Source: Synechococcus sp. MED850 (GTDB lineage: Bacteria > Cyanobacteriota > Cyanobacteriia > PCC-6307 > Cyanobiaceae). From it: DNA of 32,976 bases. Position numbers and translations under genes: made by a program. Position 1 is the stretch's first letter. Each line of letters starts with the position of its first letter. The notes below the pieces were generated by a model that saw only the letters and a list, made by a program, of their open reading frames with translations, had not been told where the DNA came from and did not search any database. The stretch spans positions 1-32,976 of the forward strand of contig PAEP01000045.1 in NCBI GenBank assembly GCA_002700765.1, given 5' to 3'. This document shows positions 15,570 through 24,116 of the stretch, piece after piece.

Positions 15570-16877
15570 TCAGAGAGGAAGCTCGCGGTGGCTGAACTGG
15601 CGCGTTCCGCTGGCAAAGTCAGCCGCGATGTGGCCATCTCCTTTCAACCGATACCGGTAGGTGACAAGCCCGTCCAGACCAACGGGACCACGCGGAGGCA
15701 AAGTCTGCGTGCTGATGCCCACCTCGGCGCCAAAGCCGTAGCGAAATCCATCGGCGAAACGGGTGGAGCAGTTCTGGTACACACCGGCGCTGTCCACGGA
15801 AGCGAGAAAGCGATCTGCAGCTGCCTCATCTCTGCTGACAATCGCGTCGGTGTGCCGCGATCCATAACGACGGATGTGCTGCAGCGCTGTGTCCATATCC
15901 GGCACCACCCGGATCGAGAGGATCAAATCGAGATACTCAGTGCTCCAGTCCTCCTCAGTGGCGGCAAGCTCCACACCGAGGCCCTGACTGATGGCATCAC
16001 CACGCAGTGTCACTCCCGCTGCCTTGAACGCCGGGAGTGCCGCAGCCATGAAATCGGGGGCGATGGCTTCATGCACCAGCAGCGTCTCGATGGCATTGCA
16101 GGCGGCCGGATACTGGGTCTTGCTGTCAAGAGCGACCCGCAGCGCCAGGTCCGTGTCGGCCGCTGCATCCACGTACAGATGACAGATGCCATCGGCATGC
16201 CCGAGCACGGGAATCCGGGTGTTGTCCTGGATGAAGCGGACCAGTTCATTGCTGCCGCGGGGAATGATCAGATCCACGAGACCATCGAGGCGCAACAGAG
16301 CCAGGCTCTCCTGCCGTGTGGTGAGCAGCGCGAGAGCATCGGGGGAGACATCACTGCGGCTCAACCCGTTCTGCAGAGCCAGGATCACAGCATTGTTGGT
16401 GCAGCGGGCTTCACTGCCGCCTTTGAGGATGGCCCCGTTCCCGGATCGAATCGCCAGAGAGGCGATCTGCACCACTGCATCGGGCCGCGCTTCAAAAATC
16501 ACACCCACCACCCCGAGGGGCACGGTCAGCCGTTCCAACACCAACCCTTCGTCCAGCTCCCGGTGCAGCGCCCTGCGGCCAAGGGGGTCCTCGAGCGCCG
16601 CCACTTTGCGTACACCGTCGATCGCTGCGGCCAGCTTCGTCCGATCGAGCTTCAGACGTGCCATCAGCGCAGGGGCAAGGCCCTCGGCAGCTGAGCGCTC
16701 CAGATCCTCCCGGTTGGCCGCAACAATCACATCCGCCTCTGCAGCCAGGGCGTCGGCCATCGCCTGCAGGGCATGAGCGCGCTGCTCATCAGAGGTCTGT
16801 CCCAGCGCGACCGCTGCAAGCCGGACAGCCCCCGCCCGTTGCAGCAAGTCAGCTGAGGGCTCAGGAACGGAACTCAT
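15570..16877 (-). CDS. proA: Gamma-glutamyl phosphate reductase
   Basis: A 435-residue NADPH-dependent enzyme of the aldehyde dehydrogenase superfamily. It reduces gamma-glutamyl phosphate to glutamate semialdehyde in proline synthesis. The active-site region [15 protein letters not shown] contains the catalytic Cys (C260). [55 protein letters not shown] and [17 protein letters not shown] are family landmarks. ATG 16877 gives [16 protein letters not shown], the usual N-terminus; an in-frame extension to 16904 is unlikely. It leads the proA-folB-hydrolase operon. The 108 bases upstream, shared with the divergent AT-rich gene, hold an imperfect direct repeat whose first copy begins just after the proA start. 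Confidence 0.96.
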   Translation of the reverse strand: MSSVPEPSADLLQRAGAVRLAAVALGQTSDEQRAHALQAMADALAAEADVIVAANREDLERSAAEGLAPALMARLKLDRTKLAAAIDGVRKVAALEDPLGRRALHRELDEGLVLERLTVPLGVVGVIFEARPDAVVQIASLAIRSGNGAILKGGSEARCTNNAVILALQNGLSRSDVSPDALALLTTRQESLALLRLDGLVDLIIPRGSNELVRFIQDNTRIPVLGHADGICHLYVDAAADTDLALRVALDSKTQYPAACNAIETLLVHEAIAPDFMAAALPAFKAAGVTLRGDAISQGLGVELAATEEDWSTEYLDLILSIRVVPDMDTALQHIRRYGSRHTDAIVSRDEAAADRFLASVDSAGVYQNCSTRFADGFRYGFGAEVGISTQTLPPRGPVGLDGLVTYRYRLKGDGHIAADFASGTRQFSHRELPL

Positions 16878-16880
16878 GAC

Positions 16881-16957
16881 ACCTTGCCCGCCAGACAAAC
16901 CCAATCAATAACATTCAAGCAGGACCAAACCTTGCCCGACAATGATCCAATCAACAA
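16881..16957. repeat. Imperfect direct repeat in the proA / AT-rich gene divergent region
   Basis: ACCTTGCCCG occurs exactly at 16881-16890 and 16929-16938, 48 bases apart. Each copy is followed, after 10 or 8 bases, by CCAATCAA (16901-16908 and 16947-16954). The units are about 31 and 29 bases long. They fill most of the 108-base intergenic stretch between divergent starts. They could be operator copies or the trace of a duplication at the edge of the AT-rich insert. Confidence 0.6.
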
Positions 16958-16985
16958 ATCATCTTTGCAGGGCAATTATCAAACA

Positions 16986-17792
16986 ATGAAAATACCTAAA
17001 TTTTTTCAAATACTTTTGATCGGACTGGGAAGCCTGACAACCGTTATTGCAATTTTAATCGCATTTGTTTTTCAGGCAACATCAGGCCTAACCGCAGCCG
17101 CAGACAAACTCTTCAGCAAGCTCAAAGAAGGGAACACAAAGGCCGCCATGCAATTATTCTCCCAACAAGTTGATGATCAAACACTGGAAAAAGAGCTAAA
17201 AACCTTTGCACGCAAAAATTCCTTAGACGATTTCAAGAACACGTCCTGGAGCAATCGCTCCATTACCATGAATAGCGGAACACTGGAAGGGAGCATTAAC
17301 CTTGAAGATGGCACCACCATCCCAGTCACCATTTCGTTCCAAAAAAGCGGTTCTGACTGGTCAATTTTTTCAATCAAAGAAAAACGATCTGGCGTGATTT
17401 CCAGCGCGTCAACAGAAGGCGTTCCAAGCGAAAAAGACCTTCTTACGATCACAGCTGAAACAACAGACCTCTTTGCGACATCCATCAAAGAAAATGATTT
17501 TCAAAAGCTCTACAGCGCCAGTTCCAAGACTTGGCAAAATGAAACCACACCAGATCAACTCGAACAAGCATTCAAACCATTTTTCAAACTCAGCAAAAAC
17601 AAACAATCACTTACTTATCTCAACAACCTAACGAGAAGCACTCCTGCCTTCACAGAAGAAGCCATCATCAATGATCAAAACGTGTTGATCATTAAAGGCC
17701 GTTACATGATCGATCCGCCTTATACATTCACGTACTCTTACGTCATGGAAGGTTTCAGCTGGAAACTCCTTGGGCTAAAAGTCTCGATCTGA
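16986..17792 (+). CDS. Membrane-anchored protein with two NTF2-like-type repeats, AT-rich, unknown function
   Basis: A 268-residue protein with one N-terminal transmembrane segment or signal anchor (about 6-32, FQILLIGLGSLTTVIAILIA). The rest would lie outside the cytoplasm. Two similar halves can be seen. One begins near AADKLFSKLKEGNTKAAMQL and ends VTISFQKSGSDWSIFSIKEK; the second begins near TTDLFATSIKENDFQKLYSA and ends VMEGFSWKLLGLKVSI. Each is a helix pair followed by strands ending in an aromatic W-x-I/L segment, like DUF3887/DUF4864 NTF2-like domains. Codon use differs sharply: sampled 60-base lines hold 30 (17401), 25 (17461) and 20 (17581) G+C, against 38 in a line (18061) of the next gene. 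Start ATG 16986 has GCAGGG about 15 bases upstream. Recent transfer is possible. Confidence 0.75.
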   Translation: MKIPKFFQILLIGLGSLTTVIAILIAFVFQATSGLTAAADKLFSKLKEGNTKAAMQLFSQQVDDQTLEKELKTFARKNSLDDFKNTSWSNRSITMNSGTLEGSINLEDGTTIPVTISFQKSGSDWSIFSIKEKRSGVISSASTEGVPSEKDLLTITAETTDLFATSIKENDFQKLYSASSKTWQNETTPDQLEQAFKPFFKLSKNKQSLTYLNNLTRSTPAFTEEAIINDQNVLIIKGRYMIDPPYTFTYSYVMEGFSWKLLGLKVSI

Positions 17793-17808
17793 CCGCTCGG
17801 ATCAGATC
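17786..17808. terminator. Hairpin between convergent AT-rich gene and ROK gene
   Basis: GATCTGA (17786-17792) pairs with TCAGATC (17802-17808) around a nine-base loop. The left arm holds the TGA of the plus-strand gene, and the right arm overlaps the TGA (17809-17807) of the ROK gene. On the minus strand the stem is followed by GAGACTTTTAGC, a weak T-run. It may serve as a bidirectional terminator. Confidence 0.4.
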
Positions 17809-18706
17809 AAGTCGAATGATTTAAAGCCAGCCGTTGCAGAGCGAGCTTGGCTGCTCCCAGCCGACCGGCTCCATTGCCGAGAGCACAGGCCTCGATCCTC
17901 AAGCCTTCGCGCGAGACCGCCTGCACCCGTTGCTCCACCTCGCGACGGACCGCAGGCAGAAAATGATTGGCAGCACCTGCAAGCCCGCCTCCGAGAAGCA
18001 CCAGCTGCGGCGTGAACACATACACAAGAGAGCTCACGCCCACCCCGAGCCGAGCGCCGTACCGCTCCCACACCTCCTGCGCCTTTGCATCTCCTTCATC
18101 TGCGGCCTGAGCAAGCTGCCGTGGGTCCTGATCACACAACCTGCGCAGAGCAGCAATGCTGGCGTACTGCTCAAGCGAGCCTCGGTTGCCACTGTTGCAG
18201 GGAGGACCATCAGGATCCACTCCAATCAACCCTGGCTCCGCAGCGGCGCCGTTATGTCCGGTGAACAGGGCTCCATTGAGCAAAACACCGCCACCGACAC
18301 CGGTCCCGAGCGTCAGCAGCACCACATCCGCAAAGCCCTGAGCGGCTCCACGCCACGCCTCACCGACCAACGCACAGTTGCCGTCGTTGGCCAGGGTGAC
18401 CCTGCGATCAAGACGCGGCTCCAACCAATCGGCAAGCGGAACCTCCTCCCAGCCCGGCAGATTGATGCAAACCCTGGCGACCCTGGCTTCGGCATCCATC
18501 GGACCAGGAAGACCCACACCAACCCATCGAGCCTCTCGCTCAGGATCCAGCTCCGCGACAGCCTCGCAGAGTGCCATCGTGACGGCACCAGGCACGGCCG
18601 GCTGCGGGGTGGGGCGCTCCAACTCCGCCAGTCGGGCTCCCTCATCTGTGAAGCGGGCCAGCTTGATCGCTGTGCCCCCCAGATCAATCCCAATGACCTG
18701 GCCCAT
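17807..18706 (-). CDS. ROK-family sugar kinase homologue lacking the zinc-site residues
   Basis: A 299-residue ASKHA-fold protein. GIDLGGTAIKLA (6-17) is the phosphate-1 loop. GVGLPGPMD, ANDGNCALVGEAWRG with D108 as catalytic base, and LTLGTGVGGGVLLNG are all present, so catalysis looks possible. The ROK zinc and sugar motif is altered: the usual GE-I-G-H is E157-P-G-L160, and CxCGxxGCxE is C170-N-S-G-N-R-G-S177-L-E. One histidine and two cysteines are therefore replaced. It may phosphorylate glucose or another sugar, or may have changed substrate. It begins three bases after the tamB-like gene and is likely co-transcribed with it. No DNA-binding domain is present, so it is not a NagC-type repressor. 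Confidence 0.88.
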   Translation of the reverse strand: MGQVIGIDLGGTAIKLARFTDEGARLAELERPTPQPAVPGAVTMALCEAVAELDPEREARWVGVGLPGPMDAEARVARVCINLPGWEEVPLADWLEPRLDRRVTLANDGNCALVGEAWRGAAQGFADVVLLTLGTGVGGGVLLNGALFTGHNGAAAEPGLIGVDPDGPPCNSGNRGSLEQYASIAALRRLCDQDPRQLAQAADEGDAKAQEVWERYGARLGVGVSSLVYVFTPQLVLLGGGLAGAANHFLPAVRREVEQRVQAVSREGLRIEACALGNGAGRLGAAKLALQRLALNHST

Positions 18707-18709
18707 GGA

Positions 18710-21700
18710 TCAGAAGCGGAAGAACAGCCGCAGCTGGCTTTGCCAGGTTCCCTCAGAATCCACCGAACCGCTCAGCGTCGTGTTGGGGTTCACTTGATAG
18801 GTGACCGTGGCCTGGGGCGGCACATCGGAGTTGTTCGGCGCCGCCAGCACGGAGAAATCAAATCGATCGCTCACGTCGACACCAACTTCAGTCACAACGG
18901 TGAAGGTGGGCGGCACCCTGCCGGAGGTTCTCTCCCTCTCCGAATTCACGGAGGGAGTCACGTAGGTGGGATACAACGCGATCTGCAAACGTTCGCCCAT
19001 CACATCACTCAAGGTTCCAAGAACGGGAGACAGCAGGGTCTGCCCGACCACCGTGGCAAGAGCTGCACCCGCACCACCGCCGGCGAGGCCAGCCAGGGAG
19101 TTGCCGCCGATCAGAGACAGGAGCTGGGCCTGGGACAACGGCGGGGAACTGCGCAGTTCAAGGTTGCCCATCAGTCGGTTTGCCGGACCAGTGGCCTGCA
19201 CGGTGACCTTGACGAGTCTCAGCTGGCCGCCACCGGGTCCCATGGTTCCCTGGCCGTTGGTTTCGAACACATTGGAACTGGTCACTCCCGTGGTTCCCGC
19301 CTGAACGGAATCGGACACCTGGGATTTCATCGCAATGTCGACATAGGGGACGAGTCCGAGGGAAGGGGTGAACACCGCGACATTCGGCGCTTTGTGATCC
19401 AGACGGAAGGTTGTGGAGAACAAGCTGATCCTTCCGCGATTGAGACGCACAACGCCACGGACCTGCAGAGAAGGGTCAAGCGGACCGTTGAGCAACAGGT
19501 TGCCGCCACCACGGAAATTCAGAATCGGCGGCATTCGCACCGTGAGATCAGGGCCGAGCGCGAGACGCAGGTTTTGAAAACGCACCCGCGACAGATTCGG
19601 CAACAACGCCTGAAGCTGGCTGGTCGACGACGGATCAGCACCAGGTCCGAACAGCACCAAAGGCTCCTTGAAATCCCACTGCTCCTCAATCAGAGAATTC
19701 AGGGTGACCGCCTTGAGGGTTGCAGCAACAAACGGTTCGGAGTTGCGTTGCTGCCGACTCGACCCCACCGCCCCGCGCACTCTTGTCAGCAGACTCCCGC
19801 GCGGCCGGATCACGCCACGGTTGAGATTCACCTCGCCTGCGAACACCGGATTAAGCAGAGAACCCGTCACGGTTAGATCCGCCTCCGCCTTCACCTCGAC
19901 GATCGAGTGGCGGATGCTGCCATCGCTTAGTTTCAGGCTTAGAGGCTGCTGCTCTGTTCTCGCATCGAACAGACCGATCGCACCCGCACCCTTGAGCGAC
20001 CCCCCGGAGGCCAGCTTGGCGTTCAGTTTCTGAACCTCAAGCCGATTGAAATCAAAGAGCAAGGAGGCTTCAAGATTCTGCAGGCCCTGACCACCGAAGA
20101 CCATGTCGGCGTTCTGAACCACCAGAAAGCCATTGGCTTGCGGTTCTTCAAGGCTGCCGCGCAGGATCAGGCGAAGGTCCGTGCTGCCCCGCTTCACCTT
20201 GATGCTCTCTCCCGCGAGCTGGGTGAGAAACGTGAGTGCATCGTTGTGGCTCTCAATGAGCACGTTGATGTCCTCATCGCTTCGCAACGGAATGGAGCCA
20301 CGCACCGTGATCGGTTCCTGGCTTCCGCTGCTGCGCAGGGCCAGATCGAGCTTGAGACCGTCTGGACCGAAGATCACCTCCTTGCGGTCCAGGACCAAGG
20401 CGTCCTCTCCCAGCTTCGCGTTATCCAATGCCAGATCGGCCTCGATGCCAGGCAAACCGCCATCCAACCGATAGCGGCCGTTAATCCCAACAGCCCCCGT
20501 GAGCGATGGGGGAATCGGAGCGAACAGGGCAAGCAGTGAAAAGGGAAGATTCAGCAGCGTGAAGACCCCTTCCCCCTCCCGGAAAGGGCCGCGGAGCGTT
20601 GCGACAAACGGCTCCATCTGCAAGTGAACATCCTGATCTGCCTCGTCCAGCCAGAGATGCCCTCTGGCCTCGAGATCGAGCTCAAGCGCCGAGAGTCGAG
20701 GACCGTTGACACCAAGTACAGCGTCGAGACGGCCCCGCAGATCCTTGGGATCAAACCCTTGCTTGGGATTCTCCAGCTCATAGGCCTCAAGGGCTTCGCG
20801 GGAGAGGGCAAGGGCCTTGAGCTGACCGTCCAAGCTGCCACCGAACGTATCGATCAACAGGGCTCCGAGATCCTCAGCTCTGCCGGGCTCAGGGTCTGAT
20901 GCGGAGTTCTGTTCGCGCAGACGCCGCGCCAGATCCACAAGCCAGGCCACATCGAGCCCTTTGGCTTCGGCCCGACTGCTGAGATCGGCTCCGATGTTGC
21001 CTCGGCCCTGAAAAACGATCTCACCATCGGGTGGTTGCAGATCACCCTCCAGCTGGAACCGGCCATCCGCAAGGGTTCCCGAAAGACGAAGGGCTTTCAG
21101 ATCGATGCCCATGGCCACGGGACCATCAACCTGGGCGTCTCCGCGAATGGAGAAGGGATTCAGAGCGAGTTGTCCCTCACCACTGAGATCCCCAGAAACC
21201 CCCTCAAACAGACCCTGCGGCGGAAACGCCACCTGCAGCCCGTCCAGAGCGAGTTGATCCGCTCGCCAGCTGTAGCTGCGATCGGCACCCTTGACCGTCA
21301 AGCCCCCCCCACCCCGTTCCAAACCGAGTCGTGTCGGCCACCAGTTCGAGGCGAGATCCACCGTGAGCTTGCCGTCTACAAACGATGGGGAGTCCGACGC
21401 GAGACGAAGTTCAGCACCTTGGCCCAGCACCCCACGCAGCCTGCCCTGCCAGCGCTCGGGCAGCATCAGCGGACCGAACCTGGGCTGATTCAGATCAAGA
21501 GCGATCTCCGGCCGAAGCGCCTTCAACGGTCCCTGCAAGCGACCCCGAGCGGAAAGCATTCCTCCCATGGGCACGCCGACCAAGGGCGAAAGCTGATCCA
21601 GGGCAAGAGACCTGAGTTCAAAACCGGCGTTCAGCTCTCCCGTCTCCACACGACCGTTGTCCATCGACAACGGCATCTGACCTGATGCAGACAGCTGAGG

Positions 21701-23143
21701 GCTGTCCAATCGATTCAGCACAGCAAGGCCCGCTGCGTTCGACCACTGCGCCTTCAAACGCCAACGCTCCAGCAATGGATTGACGGACTGCGACAGGTCG
21801 AAACGCACGGATGGATTGGTCAGCGTTCCATCCGCGGCAAGACGACCCTCGATTGGAGCCTTCGCACCAAGCGTTCGGTTCAGCGCTGGAATCGATTGCC
21901 ACATACCAGGGCTCACCACCAGCTCTCGGCTCTGCAGAGAGAGCGCTGGGAAAAGATCTCCCGCCAGGCGCAGCCGCAGGTCTTGAGCGGCAACATTGAG
22001 GTCGTCAACGCTGACCCGTGGAGGACCTGATCTGCTCCAGGGTGTGCTCACCTGCCCGACCAGCTGTACCGGTCCCTGGATCGGTGCATCAGCAGGAAGC
22101 TCGAACCCAGCCTTGAATCGCCAACGCGGCGTCGTCCAAGGGCCATCGATGCGCAGATCGATCTTGTCTTTCCTCTTGGCATGGCGGAGTTGAACCGCCA
22201 TGTCGATGGAGCGATTCACCGTCACGGAGCCTGAGGCCTGGGCAGACCAGTCCTTCAGCTGGAAGCGACTATCGGTCAGTTGAACTGTGCGATCCCGACA
22301 GCTGAGCTTCAGCAGATCTGAGCGGAATGGCGCCGGCAGCGATGGCGCCTCCACTTGCAGGCCCTTGAGCTGCAGCGCACCAAGACAATCAGCCTGACCT
22401 GATTTCAGACTGAGACGAAGATCTCCGTTGAGACGCCCACCAACCTGCGTCTCCGCCGGAACTGAAGTGAACAGGGCCAAAGTGCCGAGATCAACCTGTT
22501 CAGGACGCATCCGAACAGCGATTTCTGGCTGATCCCAGCGCCCGCGGACCTCAAGGTTGACCGAACCACCACCATCCAGCGACTGAAGCTTCGCCCGGCC
22601 GCTGAACCAGCGATCCCCCAGGACGACAGATCCGCGGCTGAACAGCCGCAGGGACTGATTCACCGGCGCAACGCTGATCTCTGCGGGCTGTTCCAGCTCG
22701 TAGAGAAGAGTGATCCGAGGCAGATCACCAGTCATGCTCCGCTTGCCTGCAAGCCAGTACTGACCTTCCTTCGAGCGACGCAGGGCCGCACGTGCACCCT
22801 GCAACCGCAATCGGATCACCGGTTGCCAGTTCCGAAGACTGGCAAGTGGATCAACCTGAACCACGATCGACGCGAGAGAGACCTCAGAACGGTCATCCGC
22901 TGTCGGGAGAATGCGCGATGGCCCAAGAGCGATGCCCCAGGGTCTCAGCCCTGCATAGGAACCGAATTGAACGGGATGCCCAAGAGGACCTGCAAGGTTT
23001 CGCTCCAGTGTTGGAGTAACCCGATCGACGAGATCGCGAGCGGCGCGATCAAGCGCCCACAGTCCAAACCCTGCTCCACCGAGAAGGAGAACTCCACCGG
23101 TGAGAGCGATTCCAGTAGAAGGAATCCGCCGCGCTGAACCCAT
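18710..23143 (-). CDS. tamB: TamB / Tic236-like translocation and assembly module protein (DUF490)
   Basis: A 1477-residue envelope protein. One N-terminal membrane anchor (about 10-32, IALTGGVLLLGGAGFGLWAL) is followed by a very long chain of beta-rich segments, as expected for a periplasm-spanning AsmA/TamB groove. The C-terminal DUF490 region is typical: VRGVVRLNRGRISLFSTTFR, then GLVPYVDIAMKSQV, a Gly-rich stretch LAGLAGGGAGAALATVVGQT, and a terminal LRLFFRF resembling an outer-membrane beta signal. The family works with Omp85 partners in outer-membrane protein assembly or lipid transfer; Tic236 is the chloroplast relative. The ATG at 23143 is well placed before the anchor. It leads a two-gene unit with the ROK homologue. 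A 680-codon antisense frame overlaps its 3' part and is judged a shadow. Confidence 0.92.
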   Translation of the reverse strand: MGSARRIPSTGIALTGGVLLLGGAGFGLWALDRAARDLVDRVTPTLERNLAGPLGHPVQFGSYAGLRPWGIALGPSRILPTADDRSEVSLASIVVQVDPLASLRNWQPVIRLRLQGARAALRRSKEGQYWLAGKRSMTGDLPRITLLYELEQPAEISVAPVNQSLRLFSRGSVVLGDRWFSGRAKLQSLDGGGSVNLEVRGRWDQPEIAVRMRPEQVDLGTLALFTSVPAETQVGGRLNGDLRLSLKSGQADCLGALQLKGLQVEAPSLPAPFRSDLLKLSCRDRTVQLTDSRFQLKDWSAQASGSVTVNRSIDMAVQLRHAKRKDKIDLRIDGPWTTPRWRFKAGFELPADAPIQGPVQLVGQVSTPWSRSGPPRVSVDDLNVAAQDLRLRLAGDLFPALSLQSRELVVSPGMWQSIPALNRTLGAKAPIEGRLAADGTLTNPSVRFDLSQSVNPLLERWRLKAQWSNAAGLAVLNRLDSPQLSASGQMPLSMDNGRVETGELNAGFELRSLALDQLSPLVGVPMGGMLSARGRLQGPLKALRPEIALDLNQPRFGPLMLPERWQGRLRGVLGQGAELRLASDSPSFVDGKLTVDLASNWWPTRLGLERGGGGLTVKGADRSYSWRADQLALDGLQVAFPPQGLFEGVSGDLSGEGQLALNPFSIRGDAQVDGPVAMGIDLKALRLSGTLADGRFQLEGDLQPPDGEIVFQGRGNIGADLSSRAEAKGLDVAWLVDLARRLREQNSASDPEPGRAEDLGALLIDTFGGSLDGQLKALALSREALEAYELENPKQGFDPKDLRGRLDAVLGVNGPRLSALELDLEARGHLWLDEADQDVHLQMEPFVATLRGPFREGEGVFTLLNLPFSLLALFAPIPPSLTGAVGINGRYRLDGGLPGIEADLALDNAKLGEDALVLDRKEVIFGPDGLKLDLALRSSGSQEPITVRGSIPLRSDEDINVLIESHNDALTFLTQLAGESIKVKRGSTDLRLILRGSLEEPQANGFLVVQNADMVFGGQGLQNLEASLLFDFNRLEVQKLNAKLASGGSLKGAGAIGLFDARTEQQPLSLKLSDGSIRHSIVEVKAEADLTVTGSLLNPVFAGEVNLNRGVIRPRGSLLTRVRGAVGSSRQQRNSEPFVAATLKAVTLNSLIEEQWDFKEPLVLFGPGADPSSTSQLQALLPNLSRVRFQNLRLALGPDLTVRMPPILNFRGGGNLLLNGPLDPSLQVRGVVRLNRGRISLFSTTFRLDHKAPNVAVFTPSLGLVPYVDIAMKSQVSDSVQAGTTGVTSSNVFETNGQGTMGPGGGQLRLVKVTVQATGPANRLMGNLELRSSPPLSQAQLLSLIGGNSLAGLAGGGAGAALATVVGQTLLSPVLGTLSDVMGERLQIALYPTYVTPSVNSERERTSGRVPPTFTVVTEVGVDVSDRFDFSVLAAPNNSDVPPQATVTYQVNPNTTLSGSVDSEGTWQSQLRLFFRF

Positions 23144-23209
23144 CGACCACAGCGCCTGCCTTTAAAGCCAGCGCAATATAAGGAGATCACCGCTTGAGGA
23201 CCAGCGTTC

Positions 23210-23662
23210 ATGCCCTTTGATCAGCTGCTGCTCACCACTGCGCCATGGCTGGCGTGGGCTGGTGCCGGATTCACTGTTCTGACGGTGATTGCTTTTTTCG
23301 CTGGCTGGGGATTGCGCTTTCGTCTTGTCGGCGTGAGCAGCTTCACCTTCCTGCTGGCCGTGAGTTGCTGGGCCTTTGCGTTGAGCTACAGCCCTCCTGT
23401 CCTGGTGGATGGTGCTCGGCGCGTCCCCATCGTCTTCGACAACGGTGATGACCTGGTGGTGGCTCAGGCACAGGCCGATCTGGCGGTGGATGCGGTTCAG
23501 CCAACGCTGGAGCAATTGGCCGCCAACCTGCGTGGCGCTGGGCGAAGCAGCAGTGTTGTCGAAGTGAGATTGAGAACGCTGAGATCCAAGGGAGATGGCG
23601 TCAGCCAACCTGTGATTCTTGGCAAGACATCGCGAGATTTCCGTGGCTCACCGATCCGATGA
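23210..23662 (+). CDS. ycf51: Ycf51 family protein (DUF2518)
   Basis: A 150-residue protein with two membrane segments near the N-terminus (about 10-33, WLAWAGAGFTVLTVIAFFAG, and 38-60, FRLVGVSSFTFLLAVSCWAF). A soluble C-terminal part contains YSPPVLVDGARRVPIVFDNG and a helix AVDAVQPTLEQLAANLRG. This arrangement matches Ycf51, found in cyanobacteria and some algal plastids, with no established function. It diverges from the tamB-like gene with 66 bases between starts. Its stop overlaps the next ATG by four bases. Confidence 0.87.
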   Translation: MPFDQLLLTTAPWLAWAGAGFTVLTVIAFFAGWGLRFRLVGVSSFTFLLAVSCWAFALSYSPPVLVDGARRVPIVFDNGDDLVVAQAQADLAVDAVQPTLEQLAANLRGAGRSSSVVEVRLRTLRSKGDGVSQPVILGKTSRDFRGSPIR

Positions 23663-24078
23663 CATCAGCCAAGGACAGTGATCAACAGCCTCTCTCAGAC
23701 CTGCCGCAATCCTTCCGCCATGAAGCCGAAGATCTCAAAGCTTCAGGCATCAACAACTGGGGACGTTTGCGTTCCCTCAATGACGCAGACCTGAGCAAAC
23801 TTGTCAGGACCGGACGGTCGTCCGCCCGCAATCTGCATCGCTTGAGAGGGATGGCGACGCTCATCTGTGAGCTGGGGCTCGCACCCCAGGATGCAGCGCT
23901 TCTGATGCATGCGGGAATTGCGAACCGAGCCGCCCTGGCCGGCTGCACACCAGAGCGACTGGTCCGCCAGACCGGTCGCCTGGAACGCAGTCTGGGACTA
24001 GGAAAGAGCAGACCAGCCTCGGTGGATCTGAGCACAGCGCAGCACTGGATCCGTCGAGCCAGGCAACCGACGAACTGA
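23659..24078 (+). CDS. DUF4332 helix-hairpin-helix-like protein
   Basis: A 139-residue soluble, helical protein. FRHEAEDLKASGINNWGRLR followed by SLNDADLSKL, and later HAGIANRAALAGCTPERLVR, form two helix-hairpin-helix-like units. Each has the G-I-x-x-W/R-x-x-L pattern of DUF4332, a family related to HhH nucleic-acid or protein binding folds. Its molecular role is unknown. The ATG overlaps the ycf51 stop (ATGA), so the two are translationally coupled. The 38 bases after its stop hold no clear terminator. Confidence 0.83.
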   Translation: MTSAKDSDQQPLSDLPQSFRHEAEDLKASGINNWGRLRSLNDADLSKLVRTGRSSARNLHRLRGMATLICELGLAPQDAALLMHAGIANRAALAGCTPERLVRQTGRLERSLGLGKSRPASVDLSTAQHWIRRARQPTN

Positions 24079-24116
24079 CCCAAGCTCTTACCACACCGCC
24101 TAAGGGCTGGGTAGTT

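Noticed and set aside
15588..16694. A 368-codon plus-strand frame antisense to proA
   Set aside because: proA is certain from its motifs. The antisense translation is low-complexity in character, with no recognisable fold or start signal.
17834..19876. A 680-codon open frame on the plus strand across the ROK gene and the 3' end of the tamB-like gene
   Set aside because: It is antisense to two well-supported genes in a GC-rich genome where such frames are common. Its translation is rich in His, Arg, Gln and Pro with no domain pattern.
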